Positions 29,414 through 29,445 of a DNA stretch of 29,445 bases are shown piece by piece. A program made the position numbers and the translations under genes. The notes below the pieces were generated by a model. It made no database searches and was not told the origin of the DNA. It saw only the letters and a list, made by a program, of their open reading frames with translations. The DNA comes from JBBSEZ01 sp038239195 (GTDB lineage: Bacteria; Planctomycetota; Planctomycetia; Gemmatales; Gemmataceae), in the NCBI GenBank assembly GCA_038239195.1, contig JBBSEZ010000064.1:1-29445 (forward strand). Reading direction: 5' to 3'. The stretch's first letter is position 1. The number at the start of each line of letters is the position of its first letter.

Positions 29414-29445
29414 ATGTCAGAAAGCATCGAGGCGAGCGGCGCGGC
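29414..29445 (+). CDS. Possible start of the next gene (partial)
   Basis: An ATG at 29414 opens a frame reading MSESIEASGA to the window edge, 8 nt after the yebC stop. There is no clear ribosome site. ruvC often follows yebC, but these residues do not identify it. Confidence 0.2.
   Translation, partial: MSESIEASGA

Overview
The window is a high-GC chromosomal segment that looks like a planctomycete, most likely a Gemmataceae relative. The evidence is a type IV-pilin-like DUF1559 protein with its H-X9-DG tail, a YdjY-domain exported protein, a Tat-exported Gfo/Idh/MocA oxidoreductase, an N-terminal LE-x-R-x-x-P region in a low-complexity exported protein, a glycine-rich RRM protein, and many palindromic repeats between genes. 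Nothing indicates a prophage, an intact insertion sequence, a CRISPR array or rRNA. The assignment rests on gene content alone.

Layout. 1-5000, mostly minus strand: a partial low-complexity exported protein that runs off the left edge (probable frameshift in a G run), a class I/II aminotransferase, two uncharacterised proteins and an RRM RNA-binding protein with a long structured leader behind a strong sigma70-like promoter. 5074-11286: an HpaI-type aldolase converging on and overlapping a purine nucleoside phosphorylase. The phosphorylase is translationally coupled (GTGA) to a HEAT-repeat exported protein. Then come the DUF1559 pseudopilin, the YdjY protein and an APC-superfamily permease with a large soluble tail. 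11302-14440: a lipoprotein, tRNA-Gln(UUG), the redox repressor Rex, ParB (no ParA nearby, a parS-like palindrome upstream) and tRNA-Pro(UGG) with a strong terminator. 14496-19737: a multi-zinc-ribbon protein, a Gfo/Idh/MocA oxidoreductase, a UbiA-type prenyltransferase, a PolX-like helix-hairpin-helix protein without a polymerase domain, and an orphan sugar-type ABC ATPase. 19881-29405, all plus strand: nusA, infB, rbfA, an endonuclease III-like Fe-S protein, a large TPR protein and yebC.

How the genes fit together. The right third is a gene-expression block (antitermination, translation initiation, 30S maturation, a YebC-family protein) with two extra genes inserted. rimP, normally upstream of nusA, is absent. 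The left two thirds are mostly single-gene units bounded by hairpins.

The most unusual material is in the spacers. Two gaps are filled by opposed arrays of very short tandem repeats (8-bp units at 2308-2423, 7-bp units at 24673-24756) that would fold into long hairpins. A roughly 50-bp palindromic element occurs twice (9150, 16521), and several other long perfect palindromes are present. The protein most worth following up is the endonuclease III-like one, which keeps the Fe-S cysteine pattern and catalytic Asp but has lost the hairpin and Lys of the glycosylase/lyase site.
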